Source of the DNA: Alphaproteobacteria bacterium
Lineage (GTDB): Bacteria > Pseudomonadota > Alphaproteobacteria > Caulobacterales > Parvularculaceae
DNA: 33,488 bases
Reading direction: 5' to 3'
Assembly (NCBI GenBank): GCA_013151255.1
Contig: JAADIQ010000029.1
Coordinates: 1 to 33,488 of the forward strand
Part shown: positions 25,298 to 32,044 of the stretch, piece after piece
Layout of the letters: the number at the start of each line of letters is the position of its first letter
Position numbering within the stretch: position 1 is the stretch's first letter
Position numbers and translations under genes: made by a program
Notes under the pieces: generated by a model
The model's input: the letters and a program-made list of their open reading frames with translations, nothing else
What the model was told of the DNA's origin: nothing
Database searches by the model: none

Positions 25298-26263
25298 TTG
25301 CCGCGCAACGTGCTTTTTTTATGGCTTTTACTGGCTGGAACCATTTTCAGCCTGTCCGCGAGCGCCACTGAGCCCATCGCCGAATTTCCTTATCGCGTCG
25401 ATTACGAGGGCTGGGTCACGGTGAGCGTGATGGTCAACGGCAAGGGGCCTTATGATTTCATCCTCGATTCCGGCGCGACGATTACCGCGACATTCCAAAA
25501 CCTTGCCGATGAGCACGCCTTTACGCCCGCCACTCGGGCGCCAATCCGCATTCTCGGCCTTGCCGGCTCTGAGATTTTACCCGCAGTCATTATCGGCGAC
25601 CTGACCGTCGGCGGTCAGCCCATGGCCAAGCATGTCGGGGTGGTTCTTCCCGATTGGCGCGAAACGCGGCGAACGCCGGGCGGCATTTTGGGGCTTGATT
25701 TCTTAACCCGCTACACAGTTTTCTTCGACGCCGACAAACAAACCATCCGCCTGTATGACCGGCGCGATCCGGTCAAAGATTTACCGCGCGGCTGGTCAAA
25801 AACGCGCATGAGAGCGGAAGATTTTAGCGACGGGGCGGGTACGCTTTATCGCATTACCGTTGGCCTGCAAGGGCGAAGGGTCCCCTGCATCATAGATCTG
25901 GGCGCATCGGGAACGCTGATTAACTACCGAGCCATGCAGCGATTGCTCGGCGGTGTTTTCGTTAACGGATCAAGGACTTCCGGATTTGGCACTGGCAGCC
26001 GGTTAAGCGATATCTTCGACCGTGTTGAGATCGCCAACCACGTCCGGATAGGAACCATCAGGATAGCCCGCGCCAAATGGCGCAAACGCGTTCTTACCGT
26101 TTTCGATGCGCCGATATTTGAAGAGCTGGGCGTCGATAAAATACCATTCTGTCTTGTCGGTGCGGATTTGATGATAGAGCGCAGTTTCATTTTCGATTTT
26201 GCCCGCGAACAGCTTTATATGGGGCCCAAGGCAAAACGCCGCTATGCTGACGCCGATAGATAA
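25298..26263 (+). CDS. Secreted retropepsin-like aspartic protease
   Basis: A 321-residue protein with a Sec signal peptide (about residues 1-23) and two retropepsin-like halves. The first active-site strand is FILDSGA (Asp57), followed by flap-like and hydrophobic-hydrophobic-Gly strands (GGILGLDFL near 128-136). The second is CIIDLGASGT (Asp200), where the usual Thr/Ser after Asp is Leu, and the closing strand FCLVGADLMIERSFIFDF near 281-298. So it is a single-chain two-domain aspartyl protease; the odd second motif may weaken activity. The start is TTG at 25298 with a strong AGGGAGG about seven bases upstream. It lies 58 bases before the amidohydrolase and is probably co-transcribed. Confidence 0.88.
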   Translation: MPRNVLFLWLLLAGTIFSLSASATEPIAEFPYRVDYEGWVTVSVMVNGKGPYDFILDSGATITATFQNLADEHAFTPATRAPIRILGLAGSEILPAVIIGDLTVGGQPMAKHVGVVLPDWRETRRTPGGILGLDFLTRYTVFFDADKQTIRLYDRRDPVKDLPRGWSKTRMRAEDFSDGAGTLYRITVGLQGRRVPCIIDLGASGTLINYRAMQRLLGGVFVNGSRTSGFGTGSRLSDIFDRVEIANHVRIGTIRIARAKWRKRVLTVFDAPIFEELGVDKIPFCLVGADLMIERSFIFDFAREQLYMGPKAKRRYADADR

Positions 26264-26321
26264 GCGCATCCGCGCAAACAGGGAGACATCTCCCGCCACG
26301 CCCAAATTTCACGAGGTTTTT

Positions 26322-27637
26322 ATGAAGTTCCTGCCCCTCCTCGCCGGCGCCAGCGCCATGATCGCCAGTGCTCAGGCTACAGACTATTCAATCGTCCATG
26401 CCGGCCGCCTGCTGGCGGAGCCAGGCGGCGCGGTTTTGACCGAGCGCAGCATCATTATTGAAGACGGCAAAATCACTGGCGTTCTCACGGGGTATGTCGA
26501 TGCCGCAGCCGCCGGGGCAAAGCCTGACGACGCGATAACGCTCTATGATCTCAAAGATTATTTCGTAATGCCCGGCTTCATCGACAGCCATGTCCATCTG
26601 ACCAGTGAGAACAACCCCAAAGGCCGCCTGCAGGCGGTTGAGATGTCGGATGCGGACCGTGCGATTGCCGGCGCCGGCTTTGCGCGCAAAACGCTGGAGG
26701 CGGGCTTTACGACGGTGCGTGATGTCGGCGCGCGCGGCGGCGATGCGATCTTTGCAATGCGCGACGGCATTGCCCGCGGCGATATTGTCGGCCCACGAAT
26801 TTTCGCCTCCGGCTCAACCATTTCCGTCACCGGCGGTCATGGCGACGGCACGCAAGGCTACCGCGACGACATTGCCGGGATGTTGCACTCCACCGGCGTT
26901 TGCGACGGCGTTGGTTCTTGTCGCCACGCGGTGCGCGAGCAGGTCCGCCGCGGCGCCGACCACATCAAGCTCACCGCCACCGCTGGCGTTTTATCAAACA
27001 CCTCGGCTGGCCTTGAGCAGCAGTTTTTTGAAGACGAGCTAAAAGCCATCATGGAAGCCGCGCATTCCATGGGCCGGAAAGTCACCGCCCATGCCCATGG
27101 CGTCAACGGCATTAACGCTGCGTTGCGCGCCGGCGTCGATTCAATTGAGCACGGCACCTATCTCGACAACACATCGATCCGGCTGTTCAAACGCAACGGC
27201 GCCTATCTGGTGCCCACCCTTCTTGCCGGCGTCACGGTTGCCGGTTGGGCCGCTGACCCGGATTCCCACCTGTTGCCGCCGCAACGCGCAAAGGCCGCAG
27301 AAGTTGGCCCGAAAATGCTCGATATGGCGCGGCTTGCCCATGCCGGCGGGGTTAAAATCGCATTTGGCACCGATAGCGGCGTGTCGCGACACGGCGACAA
27401 TGCGCACGAATTTGCGCTGCTGGTCGACGCCGGCTTAACGCCGATGGAGGCGATCGCCGCGGCAACCATTATCGCCGCGGACCATCTTGGCCAGTCCAGT
27501 CCGATTTAATTGGAACCATTGCCGTCGGAAAATCCGGCGACATTGTCGCCGTCAGCGGCGATCCGCTTGACGATATTACCGAGCTGGAAGATATCGATTT
27601 TGTGATGAAACAGGGCGTCGCCTATAAGCAGCCTTAA
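26322..27637 (+). CDS. Secreted amidohydrolase (imidazolonepropionase/Xaa-Pro dipeptidase-like), frame broken by a 5-bp duplication
   Basis: Metal-dependent hydrolase of the amidohydrolase superfamily with a signal peptide (about residues 1-19). Metal ligands are visible: DSHVHL (His90, His92), the Lys in HIKLTATAGV, HAHG, IEHGTYLD and the final Asp in GTDSGV. It is closest to the imidazolonepropionase-like group that cleaves proline-containing dipeptides; the exact substrate is unknown. The frame stops at 27509, but the C-terminus continues in another frame to the TAA at 27635-27637 (IGTIAVGKSGDIVAVSGDPL). The cause is a tandem repeat CAGTC-CAGTC at 27492-27501: deleting one copy restores GQSDLIGTIAVGK and a 436-residue protein. 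As read, about 43 residues that complete the small beta domain are lost. GAGG precedes the ATG. Confidence 0.88.
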
Positions 27638-27647
27638 TCGCGGCGCC

Positions 27648-28130
27648 CTATTCCTCCAATGCCCGCCACCGCTCAAGGCTCGCCGCCGGCCAGAAGTCTT
27701 TTTTGCTGTAATACTCCGCCACAACCGGCGCGCCGCCTTCGAGATTAACCCAGGGCTGTTTGGTTGATGTGAAGATATGAATATCCGGCGCCAGCAGGTT
27801 CGGATTGTCTAATGTTCCCACACGAATGAAACATACTTTCGCGCCCATGCCGGCGTAATGGCTCCACAAGGCGATATGACAATCCGGACAGCGGTGAAAT
27901 TCCTGCCCCTTGTCGCTCTGCGACGGAGTAACCACCGCCGCCGCCGCGCCTTTTAAAACTTCCACTCGCACCGCCTCGATCAGCGCATTGAGCGCAAACG
28001 CCGCACCGCTCTCACGCTGGCACCATCGGCAATGGCAGCAATGCACAAACAACGGGCGAGACAAGAGACGATAACGCACGCCGCCGCAGGCGCAGCCGCC
28101 TTCAGTGGAAAAATTCTGTTCGTCCTGCAT
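27648..28130 (-). CDS. GFA family protein (CENP-V/glutathione-dependent formaldehyde-activating domain)
   Basis: A 160-residue zinc-binding protein. The Cys pattern is typical: GGCACGGVRY (Cys13, Cys15), HCCHCRWCQRESGAAF (Cys31-Cys37) and RCPDCHIALWSH (Cys81, Cys84), with later IRVGTLDNP. The founding member, Gfa, helps form S-hydroxymethylglutathione, but most homologues have unknown roles. The frame is open upstream to 28607, which overlaps the MFS gene; the ATG at 28130 with AGAGGCGG upstream is the start. It is convergent with the amidohydrolase (10 bases between stops) and divergent from the MFS gene (106 bases). Confidence 0.92.
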   Translation of the reverse strand: MQDEQNFSTEGGCACGGVRYRLLSRPLFVHCCHCRWCQRESGAAFALNALIEAVRVEVLKGAAAAVVTPSQSDKGQEFHRCPDCHIALWSHYAGMGAKVCFIRVGTLDNPNLLAPDIHIFTSTKQPWVNLEGGAPVVAEYYSKKDFWPAASLERWRALEE

Positions 28131-28236
28131 AGCCGCCTCTCGAAATTTTGAATGGACAACAGCGCCATCGCGCCTCAGCGAGGCTATCATACACAACATT
28201 GTTGCGCTGTTAGCTTGCGCATGCTCTGAAACGGCC

Positions 28237-29556
28237 ATGGAAATTCCCGAGACCTCCAAGCGCGATGCAGATGTCCTGAGCGCTGGGCCGGCAAGCGCCG
28301 CCACGGACGCCGAGGCCTTTGCAGCGTCATCGCCCAAAGCGCGACGGCTGGCTTTTATGCTGCTGTTGGCGGGCGCGGTCTGCGCCGGCATGGGCCAGAC
28401 CATCGTCTTTTCGATATTGCCGCCGATTGCCCGCGACATTGGCGTCTCTGATTTGCAGGTGGTTTTAATTTTTATGATCTCGGCGGTGTGCTGGGTAGTG
28501 TTCGTGCCGCGCTGGGGCCGGCGCAGCGATGATGGCGGGCGCAAGCCGTTTATCTTGATCGGCCTTATCGGCTTTGCCGTCTCGATGGTTTTGTTCGGCG
28601 CATCCATCGAATTTGGACTATTGGGCGCGCTGTCGGGCGCCCCGCTTTATATTTTGCTGGTGCTGACCCGAAGCCTTTATGGTGTGTTTGGCTCCGCCGG
28701 CCCGCCCGCCGCGCAAGCCTATATCGCCGACCGCACCACCGCGGTTGACCGCACCGCCGGGATTGCAAGCTTTTCCGCGGCCTTCGGCCTCGGCGCGATG
28801 CTCGGCCCCGGCTTTGGCGCGGTTGCTGCGCTGCTCGGACCAACGGCGCCATTTTTCGCCATTGCCGGGCTGGCCGCGATTATGAGCGTTGCGGTTTATC
28901 TATACCTGCCCGAGCGCACGCGCCCGAAACAGCGCAAAAAACCGGTGAAAATGAAGCTCACCGATAGGCGCATTCGTCCGTTTTTAATCTTCGGCCTCAT
29001 CTTTGGCGTCGCCAACGCCATCCTGGTACAGACGATTGCGTTTTATTTTATGGACATGCTCGGTGTGACCACTGCAATGGCGCCACAGCTTGTCGGCCTG
29101 GGGCTTATGGGCGGCGCCATGGCGGCGCTGTTCTCGCAGATCGTTGTTGTCCAGCGCTTTGGCGTTGAGCCGCGTTTGCTGATGCGCATAGCACCGGTCT
29201 TAATTGTCGCTGGCCACGGTTTAATCTGGACGCTGCCGCATTTAGCGCCGGTTATTTTCGGGATGGTGCTTTCCGGTTTTGGCGCTGGCCTCGCGGTTCC
29301 GGGCTTTAACGCTGCCGCTTCGCTCGCGGTGAGGCCAGACGAACAAGGCGCCGCGATTGGCCTGACTGGAGCTGCCGGCGCCTCCGGTTTTATCATCGCG
29401 CCCTTGCTCGGCGTCGGGCTTTATTCCATTGCGCCGCAAATCCCCTATATCGGCACCACGCTTCTCGGCGCCGCGTTATGGGTCTTCGCCATGACCAGCC
29501 GCGCTGTCGGTGACGCCAGCCCGTCGCGCATCGCCGCCAGTCATTCGAATCGGTAA
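28237..29556 (+). CDS. MFS transporter (DHA1-like drug/metabolite exporter)
   Basis: A 439-residue, 12-helix major facilitator protein. The loop 2-3 motif reads PRWGRRSDDGGRKPFILIG (the G-x-x-x-D-x-x-G-R-R-x form), and FGLGAMLGPGFGAVAALLG in helix 5 is the antiporter motif C of drug/H+ exporters. A central cytoplasmic loop (RTRPKQRKKPVKMKLTDRRIRP) splits the two halves. About 40 polar residues precede the first helix. The frame is open from 28105, but that part crosses the start region of the GFA gene; ATG 28237 is the most likely start, without a strong ribosome site. Substrate unknown. Confidence 0.88.
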   Translation: MEIPETSKRDADVLSAGPASAATDAEAFAASSPKARRLAFMLLLAGAVCAGMGQTIVFSILPPIARDIGVSDLQVVLIFMISAVCWVVFVPRWGRRSDDGGRKPFILIGLIGFAVSMVLFGASIEFGLLGALSGAPLYILLVLTRSLYGVFGSAGPPAAQAYIADRTTAVDRTAGIASFSAAFGLGAMLGPGFGAVAALLGPTAPFFAIAGLAAIMSVAVYLYLPERTRPKQRKKPVKMKLTDRRIRPFLIFGLIFGVANAILVQTIAFYFMDMLGVTTAMAPQLVGLGLMGGAMAALFSQIVVVQRFGVEPRLLMRIAPVLIVAGHGLIWTLPHLAPVIFGMVLSGFGAGLAVPGFNAAASLAVRPDEQGAAIGLTGAAGASGFIIAPLLGVGLYSIAPQIPYIGTTLLGAALWVFAMTSRAVGDASPSRIAASHSNR

Positions 29557-29579
29557 AAGGTCAGAAGCCCGCCGCGCAT

Positions 29580-29810
29580 CTATTCCGCCGCTTTGGCGGC
29601 GCTATCTTCTTCGTCAAAGAACAAGATGTCGCCGGGCTGGCAGTTAAGCTCATGGCATATAGCCTCAAGCGTCGAGAATCGAATGGCCTTGGCCTTGCCG
29701 GTCTTCAGGATCGATAGGTTCGCAATCGTCACCCCGACCCGCTCTGACAATTCTGTCAAAGACATGCCGCGGTCGAGAAGGACGCGGTCGAGTTTTACCG
29801 AAATCGCCAT
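29580..29810 (-). CDS. Cro/C1-type HTH regulator (HTH_26, YozG-like) paired with DUF2975
   Basis: A 76-residue single-domain DNA-binding protein: VKLDRVLLDRGMSLTELSERVGVTIANLSILKTGKAKAIRFSTLEAICHELNCQPGDILFF, then a short acidic/Ala tail. This is the compact HTH_26 type that is usually found directly behind a DUF2975 membrane protein, as here (three bases after its stop). ATG 29810 is preferred to the TTG one codon upstream. The pair is thought to be a membrane-linked regulatory unit, but signal and targets are unknown. Confidence 0.92.
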   Translation of the reverse strand: MAISVKLDRVLLDRGMSLTELSERVGVTIANLSILKTGKAKAIRFSTLEAICHELNCQPGDILFFDEEDSAAKAAE

Positions 29811-29813
29811 CAA

Positions 29814-30320
29814 TTAAACCGTTAGATCCTGTTCTTCTTTCATCCGCGCGCCCTCATGGAACACTTCAGCAAGCACAAAGACCGTGATGATCGCCAGCCA
29901 GGTGATCGGCTGGGTGTCAATTTCAATATCGGCGCTGGTAATTAACGAGAGCAGCCCGAATGCGATTTTCGCGCCCTCTCCGATCAGCAACGCATAGCCG
30001 ACGGTGCGAAAACGGTCGGCGTTCTCTTTGACGAAGGGCGAGCCGAAACGCAGCGTTTTTAAAACTTCCAACAAACGGGTGACGACAAATAACATCACAC
30101 CAAGGCTGACAAACTGGTATGCAAGCTGGATATAATCGGCGCCGTCGACCAGAGCGTCGCCGCCATCGAAACCCTGGAACATCCCGGCGATGACCGACAC
30201 GAAGGGAATAACCACCACCGCAATCGAAAGCCCGATAAAACCAAGCCACAAAACTATCCGTATAATGTTCAGGCCCATGGCGAGGATTGACGCCAGTGAT
30301 CCTTTTCCTATCGCGCGCAT
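29814..30320 (-). CDS. DUF2975 membrane protein
   Basis: A 168-residue protein with four predicted membrane helices (about residues 15-45, 65-85, 108-128 and 138-155). The signature of the family, LRFGSPFVKENADRFRTVGYALLIGE near residues 90-115, is clear and lies in a cytoplasmic loop. DUF2975 proteins sit next to HTH_26 regulators and may sequester or signal to them; this is inferred from context. GGAG lies about ten bases before the ATG. About 200 bases upstream the same strand carries two very short membrane-type ORFs. Confidence 0.92.
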   Translation of the reverse strand: MRAIGKGSLASILAMGLNIIRIVLWLGFIGLSIAVVVIPFVSVIAGMFQGFDGGDALVDGADYIQLAYQFVSLGVMLFVVTRLLEVLKTLRFGSPFVKENADRFRTVGYALLIGEGAKIAFGLLSLITSADIEIDTQPITWLAIITVFVLAEVFHEGARMKEEQDLTV

Positions 30321-30490
30321 CCGCCCGTCTCCGTCTTAAATCTCAAATTTGCACTTTTTTAAAAGCACGCCCGGCATGGCGCCAATCTGCTGGCCACTGA
30401 CATCGTCGGGCGATTCTGCCTGTCAGACGATCAGCCCGGCGTGCTGACTTTCCCCAACCAATCCAAAGCAGGGCTTAAAAAGTCCGGAGT

Positions 30491-30526
30491 GGAGCTCTCA
30501 AAAGCCCAGAGCGGAGCTCTCAAAAG
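30491..30526. repeat. 22-base direct repeat with GGAGCTCTCAAAAG core
   Basis: GGAGCTCTCAAAAG occurs at 30491-30504 and 30513-30526, period 22, with similar flanks (CGGAGT / AGAGC). On the minus strand each copy reads as a short GC hairpin followed by TTTT and lies at and just after the stop of the 53-residue ORF, so the pair could be tandem weak terminators upstream of DUF2975. Confidence 0.6.
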
Positions 30527-30681
30527 AAAGCCACAAAACAGAGCGCTTTTTGACAGAGATCGGCGCCTAAAAGCGTTGATGCGCCGGGCGTTTGTGCGGC
30601 GGCGGCTGCCAGCCCGGCAAGGCTTGCAACCGCGCCCGCCGCCAATAGGGCCGCGGCCACAAAGTGAAACAATCTGGACAT
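30520..30681 (-). CDS. Short exported or membrane peptide (53 aa), second of a coupled pair
   Basis: A 53-residue ORF beginning MSRLFHFVAAALLAAGAVAS and ending QKALCFVAFF. It has a basic start, a hydrophobic Ala/Leu stretch (about residues 6-28) like a signal peptide or single helix, and two Cys (LCQKALC) near the C-terminus. Its ATG overlaps the stop of the preceding 44-residue ORF (TAATG), the classic arrangement for coupled translation. No family recognised. It could be chance coding, but start overlap and hydrophobic pattern argue for a gene. Confidence 0.5.
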   Translation of the reverse strand: MSRLFHFVAAALLAAGAVASLAGLAAAAAQTPGASTLLGADLCQKALCFVAFF

Positions 30682-30815
30682 TACGCGATACCTGCGAATG
30701 AACCGAGCGCCGTCAGGTAGCCCGCGCCGATCAAGGAAATCGTCACCAAAACGGCCAGACCATTGACAATGCCGTCAAATCCACCGAAATTATTTGTTGA
30801 GTGTTTGTTAGACAT
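30681..30815 (-). CDS. Short single-helix membrane peptide (44 aa), first of a coupled pair
   Basis: A 44-residue ORF: a polar, Asn/Gly-rich start (MSNKHSTNNFGGFDG) and one hydrophobic helix (about residues 17-42, VNGLAVLVTISLIGAGYLTA). A near-perfect ribosome site, AAGGAG, lies eight bases before the ATG, which is the best in this part of the window. The stop overlaps the next ORF's start. It is upstream of DUF2975 and its HTH partner on the same strand. No family recognised; a regulated membrane peptide, small toxin or peptide signal are all possible. Confidence 0.6.
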   Translation of the reverse strand: MSNKHSTNNFGGFDGIVNGLAVLVTISLIGAGYLTALGSFAGIA

Positions 30816-30873
30816 GGGATTTCTCCTTTTCTTTTTCCCTAGTTGAAGCAACGCAACTCATTTCTGATCTTCT

Positions 30874-30907
30874 GAGCGGTCTGGGTTTTCCCAGCCGCTC
30901 TTTTTTT
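30874..30907 (+). terminator. Intrinsic terminator with no upstream plus-strand gene
   Basis: GAGCGG-t-CTGGG, loop TTTT, CCCAG-CCGCTC, then seven T at 30901-30907: an 11-base-pair stem with one bulge. No plus-strand gene lies upstream, so it may end a small RNA or stop antisense transcription before rdgB. Confidence 0.85.
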
Positions 30908-30919
30908 ACTCCGGCTTTG

Positions 30920-31024
30920 CCGGGTCTTTTGTTTTCCGGCCTTCGCCGGAGGGGGCCGGGTCTTTTGTTTTCCAGCCTTCGCTGGAGGGGCCGGGTCTTT
31001 TATTTCCGGCCTTCGCCAGAGGGG
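30920..31024. repeat. Three tandem copies of a 34-36-base hairpin unit
   Basis: Units start CCGGGTCTTTT at 30920, 30956 and 30991; each carries a 6-base stem with loop CTTC (30935-30950, 30971-30986, 31005-31020) followed by a G run. The second copy changes both sides of the stem (CCGG/CCGG to CCAG/CTGG), keeping the pairing. A partial unit precedes (30911-30923) and degenerate remains follow to about 31050. No gene is seen in 30816-31196 apart from these elements. Confidence 0.8.
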
Positions 31025-31115
31025 TCTTGTCTTCGGGTCGCCGGTCTTGTTTTTATCGCCATCTGGCTTTTCGGCCGGTTTTCCGTTGCGACGTTAGTTT
31101 CGCCGTCTTGTTGAT

Positions 31116-31184
31116 TATCGATATACACTTATCGAAAAACAATGCAAGTGTTTTTTCTCGAAAAACGATAAATATTTTCCGATA
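31116..31184. promoter_or_regulatory. Symmetric four-copy TATCG array upstream of rdgB
   Basis: TATCG at 31116 and 31130 and its complement CGATA at 31166 and 31180: two direct pairs, each with a 14-base period, facing each other in an AT-rich stretch just before the rdgB ribosome site (AAGGA). The layout suggests a cooperative operator for a dimeric regulator. Confidence 0.6.
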
Positions 31185-31196
31185 AAGGATAAAACC

Positions 31197-31814
31197 ATGG
31201 CCAAAACACCGCGACAACTGACCTCTGAGCGGCTGATTATCGCCTCTCACAACGATGGAAAAATCATAGAAATCAACGCGTTAGTTGCGCCTTTCGGGAT
31301 TGAGGCGGTATCCGCCAAAAGTTTGGGCCTCATTGACCCTGAAGAGACCGGAAAAACCTTCGCTGAGAACGCCATTCTCAAGGCAAGAGCCGCTGCCGAC
31401 GCCTCCAACCTGCCCGCTCTCGGTGATGATTCCGGGCTGGCGGTCGCCGCGCTCGACGGCGCGCCGGGGATTTATTCCGCCCGCTGGGCCGGCGAGCCGC
31501 GCGATTTTGGCTATGCGATGAAGAAAATAGAGGCGAAGCTGCGAGAGCGCGGTGCACAAGACCTCTCCGCGCGCTTTGTCTGCGCCTTGTGCCTTGCCTG
31601 GCCGGATGGGGCTGAAGAGGTGTTCGAAGGCGAGGTAAAGGGAACGCTCACCTTCCCGCCCCGAGGCGATAACGGCTTTGGCTATGATCCGATTTTTATA
31701 CCGGACGGGTATGATATCACCTTCGGCGAAATGGCCCCGGCCGAAAAGCACGCAATGTCCCATCGCACCGACGCCTTCCGCAAGCTGACGAAAGCATGTC
31801 TCAGCGATGATTAA
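31197..31814 (+). CDS. rdgB: XTP/dITP diphosphatase (non-canonical purine NTP pyrophosphatase)
   Basis: House-cleaning enzyme that hydrolyses dITP, ITP and XTP to monophosphates, keeping damaged purines out of DNA and RNA. The 205 residues are standard. Motifs: SHNDGK (17-22, usually SHNxGK), [49 protein letters not shown] and the C-terminal SHRTDAF. The ATG has AAGGA seven bases upstream. In many alphaproteobacteria hemW follows directly; here an ATPase gene lies between. Confidence 0.97.
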   Translation: MAKTPRQLTSERLIIASHNDGKIIEINALVAPFGIEAVSAKSLGLIDPEETGKTFAENAILKARAAADASNLPALGDDSGLAVAALDGAPGIYSARWAGEPRDFGYAMKKIEAKLRERGAQDLSARFVCALCLAWPDGAEEVFEGEVKGTLTFPPRGDNGFGYDPIFIPDGYDITFGEMAPAEKHAMSHRTDAFRKLTKACLSDD

Positions 31815-31887
31815 AGGCTGCTGTGTTGCGAGGGCAAACCGCCCCGCCGCGAGGGAGAAAGGCTGAACGCAGCGCCTTCAAGCGACC

Positions 31888-31948
31888 GACTGGTCGCCGG
31901 CCAGTCAGGGGTTTGCTGTCGGCCTTCGCCGACGGGGCCGCCCGTCGG
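31888..31948. repeat. Cluster of hairpins downstream of rdgB, one like the 30.9-kb units
   Basis: GACTGG/CCAGTC (31888-31906), GTCGGC-CTTC-GCCGAC (31918-31933) and the overlapping CCGACGGG-GCCG-CCCGTCGG (31929-31948). The second has the same GGCCTTCGCC core and following G run as the tandem units before rdgB. No T run follows, so these are not typical terminators. Confidence 0.65.
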
Positions 31949-32044
31949 AGGCGCTTCTTCGCGCCGCGAGACAAAAAGAGTTGATTTATAACGAAATTAG
32001 CATAAGTTACTGAACATTGATAATTTAGGGTAACCTTCTTATAT

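Noticed and set aside
30441-30701. 86-residue plus-strand frame opposite the small ORFs
   Set aside because: Arg-rich, no ribosome site or features; the minus-strand ORFs have a strong ribosome site and coupled stop/start.
30911-31050. CRISPR array
   Set aside because: Units are adjacent without unique spacers and differ by hairpin changes; no cas genes.
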